NCBI GenBank assembly: GCA_958296045.1
Contig: CATQHT010000003.1
Location: forward strand, 693,246 to 757,245
Direction of reading: 5' to 3'
Length of the DNA stretch: 64,000 nucleotides
DNA from: Rhodothermales bacterium
GTDB taxonomy: Bacteria > Bacteroidota > Rhodothermia > Rhodothermales > Bin80
In this document: piece by piece, positions 1 through 8,559 of the stretch
Layout of the letters: each line of letters begins with the position of its first letter
How positions within the stretch are numbered: position 1 is the first letter of the stretch
Notes under the pieces: model-generated
What the model saw: only the letters and a program-made list of their open reading frames with translations
Database searches by the model: none
Told to the model about the DNA's origin: nothing
Program-made: the position numbers and the translations under genes

Positions 1-181
1 GCGGCGTATCCACCGCCCATGACCAGTCCCCGACTAGCGGATTTGCGGGCACTTCGGGCTCAGGTTCCGAATCGGCTACGGCAGCGCTTGAGCCGGCACA
101 GCCGGAAATCAGCAAGGCGGCCAGCACCACCGCCGAGATGGCAGAACCGGCAGCAAAAGCTCGGTGGGAAAAAGATGACAT
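1..181 (-). CDS. Lipoprotein, N-terminal fragment (runs off the window)
   Basis: The 60 visible codons start at the ATG at 181. They encode a short charged n-region, a hydrophobic stretch and the lipobox LISGC, so a lipid-anchored envelope protein is expected. After the cysteine comes a low-complexity linker rich in Ala, Glu and Pro, then NPLVGDWSWAVDTP. A GxW...V-TP opening of this kind is often seen at the start of small beta-barrel domains in secreted FCB-group proteins; that comparison is from memory. It lies 27 bp downstream of an oxidoreductase on the same strand and is probably the last visible gene of that operon. The function is unknown because the rest of the protein is missing. Confidence 0.6.
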   Translation of the reverse strand, partial: MSSFSHRAFAAGSAISAVVLAALLISGCAGSSAAVADSEPEPEVPANPLVGDWSWAVDTP

Positions 182-208
182 GGGTACCAGGAATCTGAAT
201 GTGGTGGA

Positions 209-1555
209 TTATGGTCTCTTCGCGCGAGGCTTCAGCGAGGTGAGCGCGCCGATACGCACCGGCTCACCCGTCTTCACGCTCCTCCTTGCGGCAATGCCGA
301 TAAGGGCTGACATCGCTCCGTCTCGTGCTCCCGCAGCCAGCCTGAGCGGGTCTGGCATGTCTGGACTTCTGAATATACGATCTTTGAGGCGGGCATCGCC
401 TCCGCCGTGGCCGCCACCGCCATGCGGTACCTGCACCAGCTCCGTAGCCCCGAATTTATCCGTGATGCGGAGTTCGTCGTAATCCGGCGTCTCCCAGGGC
501 TGTCGTTCCTTAATCCAGGCTTCCAAGCGACCCCGGGTGCCATTGAACGATATGCGATACCCCTCGTAAGGCGAATAGGTCGTCAGCGAATAGCTGACAT
601 GCACACCGTTGGCATAGCTGACCTGCGCAGACATCTTGTCAAAGATATCAATGTCGTCGCTCCATACGCACCCGTCCCTAAGGTATCCGTCATGATGCTC
701 GTGCGCCACATACAGATTCATCAGCGAAGCGCTTTGCGTGATGTCCCAGTAGTGTGCGCATGATGCGGCGTGGGGGCACCCGCGGCAGTTGGTATGTCGG
801 AAATCATTGTTGTGCCCGTAATACTCAAGCGCACCGTACGCGAACACCTCTTCCGGCTCGGACTCCAGCCACCAGTTGAGCAGATCAAAATGGTGCGTCG
901 CCTTGTGTACAAACAAGGTGCCGCCATAGCGCTCCTTGCCATGCCACCGCCGAAAATAGCTCGCCCCGTGGTACACATCCAGATACCAATGAAAATCCAC
1001 TGAGCGCACCTCCCCGACATGACCTGCCATCAGCAGCTCTTTGATGCGCTGCCGGTGCGGCGAATACCTGTAGTTGAATGTGACTGTGACCTTCCTCCTC
1101 GTCTGCGCCTGGGCATCCAGTATCGCCTGACACTTTGCGGCATCGGTGGTCATAGGCTTTTCCGAGATCACGTCACAGCCCGCATGCAGTGCCCGGACAA
1201 TAAACGTATGGTGCGTGGCATCGGTCGTGGTCACTATGACCGTATCCGGCTGCGCCACGCGCACCATCTCGTCAAAGTCAGTATATGTCGGGCATGCTAC
1301 TCCGATATATTCTTTGGCGTAGGCCACGCGCCCGGGGTTGATGTCACACAGGCCAGCGAACTCTACCACGTCGGCATAGTCCCGCGCCAGGCTGCGACCC
1401 CACATGCCTATGCCGCGAATCCCGGTTCCGACCAGTGCCACGCGATGCCTCTTTGGAGAATGTGAAGCGAACACCGCAGGGTTTACCAGCATAGAGGCTG
1501 CAGCCGCCGCACTGCTCTCTTTCAGGAAGCGTCTACGTGTCAGACTCTTGGCCAT
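209..1555 (-). CDS. Gfo/Idh/MocA family oxidoreductase, Tat-exported
   Basis: A 448-residue NAD(P)-dependent oxidoreductase of the Gfo/Idh/MocA family, whose members act on sugars, inositols and related cyclic polyols. The N-terminus has a twin-arginine motif (RRRFLKES) and an Ala-rich hydrophobic stretch, so folded export by Tat is expected. A Rossmann start follows (VALVGTGIRGIG), then the family motif EKP (ISEKPMTTD) and an alpha/beta C-terminal domain. A Cys/His cluster near the middle (CRGCPHAASC) could bind metal. It lies 16 bp after a second family member on the same strand, so the two are probably co-transcribed and may work in one sugar pathway. The substrate cannot be read from the sequence. 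Confidence 0.88.
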   Translation of the reverse strand: MAKSLTRRRFLKESSAAAAASMLVNPAVFASHSPKRHRVALVGTGIRGIGMWGRSLARDYADVVEFAGLCDINPGRVAYAKEYIGVACPTYTDFDEMVRVAQPDTVIVTTTDATHHTFIVRALHAGCDVISEKPMTTDAAKCQAILDAQAQTRRKVTVTFNYRYSPHRQRIKELLMAGHVGEVRSVDFHWYLDVYHGASYFRRWHGKERYGGTLFVHKATHHFDLLNWWLESEPEEVFAYGALEYYGHNNDFRHTNCRGCPHAASCAHYWDITQSASLMNLYVAHEHHDGYLRDGCVWSDDIDIFDKMSAQVSYANGVHVSYSLTTYSPYEGYRISFNGTRGRLEAWIKERQPWETPDYDELRITDKFGATELVQVPHGGGGHGGGDARLKDRIFRSPDMPDPLRLAAGARDGAMSALIGIAARRSVKTGEPVRIGALTSLKPRAKRP

Positions 1556-1571
1556 GGTCCTGTAGGTCCGG

Positions 1572-2891
1572 TCAGACGGTCAGCTCCCACCCCGGCTCAT
1601 AGGACCGGTTCCAAAGGGCCATCGCCTCATCGTCGTGCAGGATGTGACCATTGGCCGAGTCACACTGCAGTGACTGCCCGGTCAGCTGTGCGATGTTACC
1701 CAGGTGGCAAAGCAGCGTGCTCTTGTGCCCCTCATCGATGGGCGATGCCTGAGAAGCTCCGTCCCTGATCACCGCCAGAAAGTTGGCGATATGCCGATCG
1801 GTCAGACCTCCGCCACCGCGGATGTCAAGGGTCGCTTCCTGCCCCGAAGCTCTGGACCGTTTCCATATCTCTTTGTTTTCTTGGTCATAGACGATATATC
1901 CAGACCGGTCCATAATAACTGTCCCGTATTCGCCGTAGATGACAGTTCCGCGGCCGAGGCCGTTTACCGGGTAACCGTTGCAGCTTCTACCGTCCCATGT
2001 GATGGCCTTATCGCCTTCGAATTCAAAGGTTGCGATCTGCGTGTCGAAGAATTCCCAGTCGTCATCATACACGTACCGGCCGGCGGCTGAGGTCACGCGC
2101 ATCGGGTAGTCCACCCCCAGTGCCCATCGTGCGATGTCAATCTCGTGTGTCCCGTTGTTGCATATCTCTCCCGTTCCCCAGTGCAGAAACCAGTGCCAGT
2201 TGTAATGGATGTAGTTGTCTTTATACGGGACGCGCGGCGCCGGACCCTGCCAAAGGTCATAGTCCAGCCATTCGGGTACCGGAGCCGGTTTGCCGCGCCC
2301 GATGGACCCTCGCGTATTGGCATACCAGGCACGCGCGTAGTAGGGGCGTCCGATGATGCCTTCGCGAATCGCTTGGACGATTTGCGCTGATTCCACCGAC
2401 GAGCGCTGCTGATTGCCCATCTGGATGACACGGTTATACTTCGCCTGGGCGGCCACCACCATCTCGCCTTCGCCTGGGTTGTAGCTGCACGGCTTTTCGA
2501 CGTAGACATGCTTGCCTGCCTGGACTGCCATGATGGACGCCAGAGCATGCCAATGGTCTGGAGCAGCGATCACGAGGATATCGACGTCATCGTTATCGAG
2601 GACGCGTCGTATGTCCGCTTCACCCTTGGGCGATGCATCCGGCGCGACCTCCTGCACAGCAGCTATCGTCTGCCCAATCGCTCTCGCATCGACATCGCAT
2701 ATGTGTGTAACCTCACAGTCGTCTGCCTGCGCGAACGACTGGGCCAGGATGCGGCCACGGCTGTTAACACCCATCACCGCAACGTTCAGACTGCGGTGCG
2801 GCGAAGTAAAGGAGCGGCTTGTGCCGAGTACACCCAGACCGATACCCGCCGCTGATGCCCGCTTGAGAAACACTCTGCGATCTATTCCCAT
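1572..2891 (-). CDS. Gfo/Idh/MocA family oxidoreductase, Tat-exported
   Basis: A 439-residue Gfo/Idh/MocA oxidoreductase. The frame stays open upstream to 3206, but that part overlaps the preceding gene and looks unlike protein. The start at 2891 gives MGIDRRVFLKRASAAG, a good twin-arginine signal, so it was chosen. The cofactor-binding turn is the variant GVNSRG rather than GxGxxG, and the EKP motif is present (VYVEKPCSYNP). A Trp-rich central region with several His residues (YNWHWFLHWGTGE) resembles members found in sugar-catabolic clusters. It is upstream gene of the pair; the DUF5916 gene ends 175 bp before it. The specific substrate is unknown. Confidence 0.88.
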   Translation of the reverse strand: MGIDRRVFLKRASAAGIGLGVLGTSRSFTSPHRSLNVAVMGVNSRGRILAQSFAQADDCEVTHICDVDARAIGQTIAAVQEVAPDASPKGEADIRRVLDNDDVDILVIAAPDHWHALASIMAVQAGKHVYVEKPCSYNPGEGEMVVAAQAKYNRVIQMGNQQRSSVESAQIVQAIREGIIGRPYYARAWYANTRGSIGRGKPAPVPEWLDYDLWQGPAPRVPYKDNYIHYNWHWFLHWGTGEICNNGTHEIDIARWALGVDYPMRVTSAAGRYVYDDDWEFFDTQIATFEFEGDKAITWDGRSCNGYPVNGLGRGTVIYGEYGTVIMDRSGYIVYDQENKEIWKRSRASGQEATLDIRGGGGLTDRHIANFLAVIRDGASQASPIDEGHKSTLLCHLGNIAQLTGQSLQCDSANGHILHDDEAMALWNRSYEPGWELTV

Positions 2892-3066
2892 AATGACGCG
2901 CACTGGTGTGGTCAGAAGATACGTGCGCCACGACGTCAATTGCACAACATGCACGCAGCAGCACGAACATGTAGCCGCGAATTCACGGGCTGCTGCACAA
3001 AAGGCCAACGCCAGGCGGGCATGTGGTCCCGCCTGGCGCTCTCTGTCCGCGCGGCACCAAGGGGTG

Positions 3067-5382
3067 CTATGTGCGCACGAGATACTGGAATTTGAAGAAT
3101 ATCTGGCGCGTGCTTTCCCGGAAGTAATTTGACGCCGGATTCTCGCCCACACGCTGATACTGGTCCATGTGGTGGGTGGAGCCCAGGTGCAATGCCGAGA
3201 AGGCATTCAGCTTGTACGTCAGGAGAGGATCCACCTCCAGTGTTTTGCGAAAGTCGTTGTATTGAACGACAGTCCGGAAGAAGAAGCGTCTTGAAAACTG
3301 GTAGCGTACCCGCACGCGGGCGATATAGCCGCTGAAGTAATCTTCGCCGGTAGTCAGATTCTTGAGCCGCGAATACGCAAATACAGGCTGCACGGCCAGA
3401 TGCTGGTTCGGCCGCAGCGATCCAGAGACGGAATAGTCCAGGCTGCTGCCGATCTCGGGCTCCGCCAGAAAGCGCGCGATGTCGCGCCCTAGACCAAGCT
3501 CCGCGGAGAAGCTGGCGATTTCGCTAAAGTTGCTGAAGAGGTCCACGCTGAAGCGGCGCAGCCCACTGAACTGCCGGTCAGCAAAGCGCTCGCTCTCCAG
3601 AGTGTAGCGTATCCACAGGTTGGTCTGTCGCTTCATCTGCAGGCCCAGACCGTGAGAGAGGAAGTCGCTTTTCTGCAGTCCGTCGTAGTTCCAGCGCCTG
3701 CCCGCCACCGCCATGGGCCGAATGCGGTCGATAAAAGAGAGCACTTTTGCCGGATATATGGTGGCTCCCTGCCAGAGGTAGACGCGCCGCACGCTGTTCT
3801 GGCGCACGAAGCCGTTGTCAGCCCGGAACGTCGGCGAAGTCTGCTCGAAGCCTGCTTCGAAGCCCCAGTACCGTCCCTCGCGGTCCAGCTCTACGGATGC
3901 GGCCAGGCCGCCAAAGCGCTCTCCATCCAGTGCCGCGGTGTAGTTCTTTTTGCCAAAAGTGATTCCGTCTAGAGAAGCCGAGAGTTCCTCATTGTCCGCT
4001 TCCACAGTGTTGCTGGCGACGAGCTGCCCGGTGAGCATATATTTCTTCCAGAACCGCACCTGACCGTCTATGCCTACCGTTGTGCCTGCGCCTCCGGCGT
4101 CAAGGCGCCGATCGGTAATCAGGGCCCCGACGTACGAATTGCCAGCAAAGTTGCGCTTGACGCGCAATATGTTGGAGACGCTTTTGCCTGCACTCAGTAG
4201 CCGGCTCTCTTCCTCGAAGGGCAGCAGCAGTGGCGACGTGTCGTCGCGGGCACTGATAAAGGCTACATCCGTGGTGCCCCAGCGGCCGGTGACCTTGCCA
4301 GCGACGATCGGGTCGTTGATGCTGCGTGTGTAGACGGTCCGAATCTCCGTGTTAAACAGGTCCGATCCCTCCTGAAAAAACGGGCGACGCTCATCATAGG
4401 AGAGCGCGAAGGTCGAGTTGACATCTATCTGGGCCGCGTCCGACTCAATTTGGCTGAAGTCGGGATTGATCGCCACGTCAGCCGTCAGCTCCGACGTTAA
4501 TCCGTACTTAACGTTAAGTGACGGATCCAAAGCCACGCGATCGCTTTTGAAGCCTTCCACGGGGCTGCCAGGCACACGCAGAGCACCGGAGCTGTTTCCA
4601 GTCAAGGCGGGCAGGATTTCCAGGTTGCGCCCCGCGCGCACGCCCTCAATGCCGCGGATGGTACCCATCTGGCAGGGCCAGCACGGGTTGTCCCGATCCA
4701 TGGCTGCCCAGGAGTACTGTGCCCGGCTGGAGCGCGGGTGCGTGACCCAGAATGTGCCCCGCCACGTCTGCACGTCACGGTTGGGGAAGCGCAGACTCTT
4801 AAAGGGTATCGCCATCTCCACCTCATAGCCGTTGTCCGTGATCGTGGCTTCGGACAAATAGATCATGTTGAATCCTTCGTCCTCGTTGTTGGTGGAGATC
4901 CTGGAATCTCCCTGTACGCCCAGGGGGTTGGAGGCAATAAAGTAAAGCGACTGGCCATCCTGGTTGGGGTCAAGGATGATACCGACGTAGTCGTCCTGCC
5001 AGAGAGCATCGCGATCGCTCAGGTTGGCCCGAAGGTTTTTCGGATCGTCCTCGACCTTGAAGGCCACGTACAGGTTGTCGTCGTCATACGTCATATATGC
5101 GACGACGTCCACAGGCGGCTTGGACTGGTCTCCTGGGAAGACTTCGGAAAAGTTGTGCGCCTGTGCGGAGGTGCTCCACGCCGGCTCATTCACCAAGCCA
5201 TCCACCACTATTTCTCCGGTAGCGGGACGCACATTCATCGCTGGCAGAATGTTGGGCTTAAAGCCCGTCGTCTGCGCAGATGGCGGTGCCGTCACCACAT
5301 CGATAGATTGCGCGCCGCTTTGGTGCGCCATCACCATAGCAGAGACAAACAGTAGGCAGAGCGAGCCATAGAGGTGTTTCAT
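3067..5382 (-). CDS. DUF5916 / CBM9-like outer-membrane beta-barrel protein
   Basis: A 771-residue exported protein with a Sec signal peptide (MKHLYGSLCLLFVSAMVMA, probable cleavage near SGAQS). Residues from about 50 to 230 form a carbohydrate-binding-module-9-like beta-sandwich (IVVDGLVNEPAWS, then DDDNLYVAFKVEDD). The rest is a long run of alternating polar and aromatic beta strands typical of an outer-membrane barrel, ending FQYLVRT. This CBM9-plus-barrel layout is that of DUF5916 proteins in Bacteroidota and Rhodothermota, whose function is not established. It lies upstream of two sugar-type oxidoreductases on the same strand with a gap of 175 bp, so shared regulation is possible but unproven. 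Confidence 0.82.
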   Translation of the reverse strand: MKHLYGSLCLLFVSAMVMAHQSGAQSIDVVTAPPSAQTTGFKPNILPAMNVRPATGEIVVDGLVNEPAWSTSAQAHNFSEVFPGDQSKPPVDVVAYMTYDDDNLYVAFKVEDDPKNLRANLSDRDALWQDDYVGIILDPNQDGQSLYFIASNPLGVQGDSRISTNNEDEGFNMIYLSEATITDNGYEVEMAIPFKSLRFPNRDVQTWRGTFWVTHPRSSRAQYSWAAMDRDNPCWPCQMGTIRGIEGVRAGRNLEILPALTGNSSGALRVPGSPVEGFKSDRVALDPSLNVKYGLTSELTADVAINPDFSQIESDAAQIDVNSTFALSYDERRPFFQEGSDLFNTEIRTVYTRSINDPIVAGKVTGRWGTTDVAFISARDDTSPLLLPFEEESRLLSAGKSVSNILRVKRNFAGNSYVGALITDRRLDAGGAGTTVGIDGQVRFWKKYMLTGQLVASNTVEADNEELSASLDGITFGKKNYTAALDGERFGGLAASVELDREGRYWGFEAGFEQTSPTFRADNGFVRQNSVRRVYLWQGATIYPAKVLSFIDRIRPMAVAGRRWNYDGLQKSDFLSHGLGLQMKRQTNLWIRYTLESERFADRQFSGLRRFSVDLFSNFSEIASFSAELGLGRDIARFLAEPEIGSSLDYSVSGSLRPNQHLAVQPVFAYSRLKNLTTGEDYFSGYIARVRVRYQFSRRFFFRTVVQYNDFRKTLEVDPLLTYKLNAFSALHLGSTHHMDQYQRVGENPASNYFRESTRQIFFKFQYLVRT

Positions 5383-5793
5383 GAATTGTGTCAGGCTGGT
5401 AGATCCGGAATTGATCCCAGGTGCCTACCGCTACGCAGGTCCACTGCGGTTTGTTACGCCTTCACATCAACAGCGCGCGGGCTCTAGGACTTCGGTTACC
5501 CTCTTGCGGGCCGAAACGCCATTGCATAATGCCGCAGCTAAGGCGGCACGAATGTCACTCGGCGTTGCTGTTGCGGCCTAGTGAGGTTGCCTTGCATGTG
5601 CGAAGATGTTGCATGCGGTGCGCTGGGCACAGCGGACATGAATTGTTCAGCCACGGAACCTGGGCCGCGCGCTGCACTTTTACCGCGCACCGGCAGCACC
5701 TTTGCATGCGCTGGTGCCTCATTCCATGGGGCCGCCGGGATGACGGATACTGCGGCGCCGCAGCCGGAAAGTAGTCTTTACAGACCATGTCCT
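5383..5793. other. Intergenic region between divergent genes
   Basis: This stretch separates the DUF5916 gene (minus) from the SDR gene (plus) and should hold both promoters. It contains short inverted repeats, for example GCCGC/GCGGC near 5531-5547 and TCACT/AGTGA at 5555-5584. No convincing gene is seen: open frames here lack recognisable protein features. Confidence 0.4.
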
Positions 5794-6618
5794 ATGCTGA
5801 CATTCGACAAGGAGGTTGTGCTAATCACCGGTGCTGGGCGTGGTATTGGGGCGGCGGCGGCGCGTATGTTTGCTTCTCTTGGCGCCAAAGTCGTGGTCAA
5901 TGACCTTTCGGAATCGGCCTGCGAAGAGGTAGCTGCTTCAATAAGCGACGCGGGTGGCTGCGCGTTTGCCGCTGCAGCTGACATCACTCGAGACGGGGCT
6001 CCCGAGGATCTGGTTAGCAGCGTCTACCACACATATGACGACCTTACCGTGCTCGTCAACAATGCCGGTTTCTTGTGGGACGGCATGGTACACAAGATGA
6101 CCGATGAGCAGTGGCAGCGCATCCAGGATGTGCACACACGGGCACCGTTTCGCCTAATTCGGGCGGTATCAAAGTACTGGCGCCCAGCAGCTAAGGTGGA
6201 GATTGCCGCTGGGACACCCCGGCGGCGTTGCATCGTCAATGTGTCGTCCACCTCCGGTCTGCACGGCAACATTGGTCAGGCGAACTATTCCACCGCCAAG
6301 ATGGGTGTGGTGGGGCTTACCAAGACGGTGGCCAAAGAGTGGGGCCGGCTTGGCATCCGATGCAATGCTGTAGCGTTTGGCATGATTGATACCCGCCTGA
6401 CCCGGCCCAAAGAGGAGGGTGCCACGTTTGCTGTGGCAGGACATCACGTGAGGCTTGGGGTGCCGGAGGCGCTGCGCCCGTCCATCCGCAGTCAGATCCC
6501 TATGCAGCGGTACGGAACGCGGGATGAGGCCGCGGGCGCGATAGTGTTTCTCGCATCCCCGCTGGCTGGCTACGTCACTGGTCACACCTTGGAGGTAACA
6601 GGCGGCCTCGGGATTTAA
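5794..6618 (+). CDS. Short-chain dehydrogenase/reductase (FabG-like)
   Basis: A classical SDR of 274 residues that reduces or oxidises a carbonyl/hydroxyl group with NAD(P)H. Family marks in order: cofactor loop TGAGRGIG near residue 12, NNAG, catalytic Ser in NVSSTSG, and catalytic Tyr/Lys in YSTAK. The frame is open further upstream, but ATG 5794 puts the Rossmann fold at the usual place. It resembles 3-oxoacyl-ACP reductases and also peroxisomal-type hydroxyacyl dehydrogenases; its length slightly exceeds FabG because of an insertion after the TRLT region, so the substrate is uncertain. Its stop codon overlaps that of the convergent DsbA-like gene by four bases. Confidence 0.87.
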   Translation: MLTFDKEVVLITGAGRGIGAAAARMFASLGAKVVVNDLSESACEEVAASISDAGGCAFAAAADITRDGAPEDLVSSVYHTYDDLTVLVNNAGFLWDGMVHKMTDEQWQRIQDVHTRAPFRLIRAVSKYWRPAAKVEIAAGTPRRRCIVNVSSTSGLHGNIGQANYSTAKMGVVGLTKTVAKEWGRLGIRCNAVAFGMIDTRLTRPKEEGATFAVAGHHVRLGVPEALRPSIRSQIPMQRYGTRDEAAGAIVFLASPLAGYVTGHTLEVTGGLGI

Positions 6619-7556
6619 GGCATGTGGCTTGTCTCAACGGCGCCAAACTCTTCGATCAGCTTCTCGAATGTCTCCAGCGGCTGCGCGCCACCCAGGAAGC
6701 GTCCGTTGACAAAAAAGCCCGGCGTGCCGGAAACGTCGAACACGGTTTCCGCCATGCGGACGGACTCCTCCACTTCCTGCGCTGCGCTCAGGTACCCTTC
6801 TGACGCAGCGTCCCCAGCGCATGTCGCCCATGCGTCCATATCGATGCCTGTAGAATTCAGAAACTCGCGGCTCTGCCGCATCACATTTTCCTGTGTTACC
6901 TGGCGCTGATTGCGGAAGTAGTTGTCGTGCAACGCCCAGAACGCATCGTCTGCCTGTCTCGCGGCGCACACTGCTGCGATAGCCGCAGGTCTGGCCCAGT
7001 TGTGGCCGGTTAGCGGAAGGTGCAAATACACGAACCGGACCTCATTCGGATAGCGGCTCAGCAGCTCTTCGATGACTTCAAATCCGCGCGCACAGTACGG
7101 GCATTGAAAGTCAGAAAACTCGAAGATGGTGACTGGCGCGTCCGCCGGTCCGCGGAAGGCCATCCCTTCCGCAAAGGCCAAGAGCTCCTGATGGCGTTCG
7201 GCATCCTGAATGGCAGCGAGCCGTTCTTCGTTTTCAAGCAGCTCTGCCACCTCACTAGTATCCAACCCCACTGCGATCGGAACCGGTGACAGGAGCAGCA
7301 GCAGTTGCTCCGTAGCGGGATCGAAAAGGAAATGTGCCTGCTGCTTCCCGTCGATAATGACACTACCCTGGAAAAAGCCGTCAAAATCGCTGGGCACGAG
7401 CGGCTTCATTTCCAGGTTAGCATCACGAATCTCTGGAATCCGGTAGCGTAGGTTTGCCAGAATCTGCGTCTCGTCTGGCGACGACTGCCCGTACGCCAAG
7501 GCAACGACCGCGGACACAATTAGGATGCATACAAAAGAACGATTAATTCCAGCCAT
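6615..7556 (-). CDS. DsbA-family thiol-disulfide oxidoreductase
   Basis: A 313-residue exported thioredoxin-fold protein. A signal peptide (MAGINRSFVCILIVSAVVALAYGQ) is followed by about 110 residues of N-terminal domain, then a DsbA-like domain with the active site CPYC at residues 152-155. The cis-proline loop is SGTPGFFVNG. The layout matches the DsbA_4/BdbD-like proteins that oxidise or isomerise disulfides in the periplasm. It stands alone on the minus strand. Partners are not evident locally, although other thioredoxin-fold proteins occur elsewhere in the window. Exact redox role (oxidase or isomerase) cannot be decided from the sequence. Confidence 0.87.
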   Translation of the reverse strand: MAGINRSFVCILIVSAVVALAYGQSSPDETQILANLRYRIPEIRDANLEMKPLVPSDFDGFFQGSVIIDGKQQAHFLFDPATEQLLLLLSPVPIAVGLDTSEVAELLENEERLAAIQDAERHQELLAFAEGMAFRGPADAPVTIFEFSDFQCPYCARGFEVIEELLSRYPNEVRFVYLHLPLTGHNWARPAAIAAVCAARQADDAFWALHDNYFRNQRQVTQENVMRQSREFLNSTGIDMDAWATCAGDAASEGYLSAAQEVEESVRMAETVFDVSGTPGFFVNGRFLGGAQPLETFEKLIEEFGAVETSHMP

Positions 7557-8559
7557 TCATCCACCCCCGCGGATATGTGCGGTCTGAAACCGTTGCGCCA
7601 TGCCTATGTTGCGGATTTTTCGGCGTTCCACTCATGCTGCGCAGTTGCAGGTGAGCGCTCCGAAGAGCAGTGGGTAGTGAATCATGCCTGGTATAGAGGG
7701 TGTGTGCGGAGAAGGAATCAGTCTACCGATCATTCCTTGCCAGCCGCACGGCTTTATGTCAATCACGCTCTTTGCGCTTTCCGATCATGCCTGGGGTTGC
7801 TGGCGACGCATTGCCCAGCGCAAGTGACCCGCGTTCAAGGAGCGTAGCGGTATTTGGGCAGGGTTCCCGCCAATGGGAGGAGGTGTGTGCCGCATGGGTG
7901 GTGCCGCGTATCTTTCGGCGTTGGGTGACCAGCCAATCTGCTCTCCGCCGTCCGATCTTCCGACACAATGAGCACGCTACCAACACAGTTAAGCATTCAG
8001 GAGCGCTTGGAACAACTCCGGGATGCCTTTCAGACGGGCAGCTCGGCTGATACCTTGCCCTTGGTGCTCGATTGGCCCAGGCTGCAGCTGCAGATCGTCT
8101 TGGTTTCCTTGGAAGCGGAAAGGGACGCAGTATGCGGCATACGGTTCAGCAGGAATGCCAGCGATATGGACCGATATCATCGGTGTGGTTCCAATTCCGG
8201 ATCGGTCGAGATTGATGGGCGCCTTGTGCGGATCAGAGTACCTTGCGTGCACGGATTGGTCAATAGTACCTCCCACAAGGTCGAGCAATAATTCAACCTG
8301 TTCAAGATGCAGACTTTCGGACGGATATGTTGCGCATACTCACACCCACGGTGCTGAGCCTTTTAGCGCTGGCACTGGGGTTTGGCCAAGGCTCCGACCT
8401 TCGCGCGCCGTTGGCAATCGACATTACGGGCGGACTGACCAGTGCCTCCGTGGCCACGCTGTGTTGGCACACAGGGCCGCCCATGCACAAGATGTATACT
8501 GATCCCGAAGATATGCGATCTATCAGCCGTAGCGCGTTTGATTTGGCGTTGAAGCGTAA
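7557..8559. other. Long intergenic region, no convincing gene
   Basis: About 1 kb separates the DsbA-like gene from the end of the TPR-thioredoxin gene. Open frames of 90-160 codons exist on both strands (for example 7968-8291 plus and 7989-8288 minus) but overlap each other and show no family features. The only structured element recognised is one copy of a dispersed repeat at 8277-8327. The region may be decayed coding or mobile DNA. Confidence 0.4.
8277..8327 (+). repeat. Dispersed ~50-bp repeat, copy 1
   Basis: It carries GCAATAATTCAACCTG followed by TTCAAGATGCAGACTTTCGG. The first half matches copy 3 (36247) and the second half matches copy 2 (32871, opposite strand). It lies in non-coding DNA. 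Confidence 0.6.

Noticed and set aside
2892-3206. Extension of the 1572-2891 oxidoreductase to an upstream start at 3206
   Set aside because: It would overlap the end of the DUF5916 gene and place 105 non-signal residues before a clear twin-arginine start.
5531-5584. Inverted repeats in the DUF5916/SDR gap as an operator
   Set aside because: Short and loosely spaced; such pairs occur by chance in GC-rich DNA.
7968-8291. Possible small gene in the 1-kb gap
   Set aside because: An equal-length frame exists on the other strand (7989-8288), neither shows family motifs, and the 3' end runs into a dispersed repeat.
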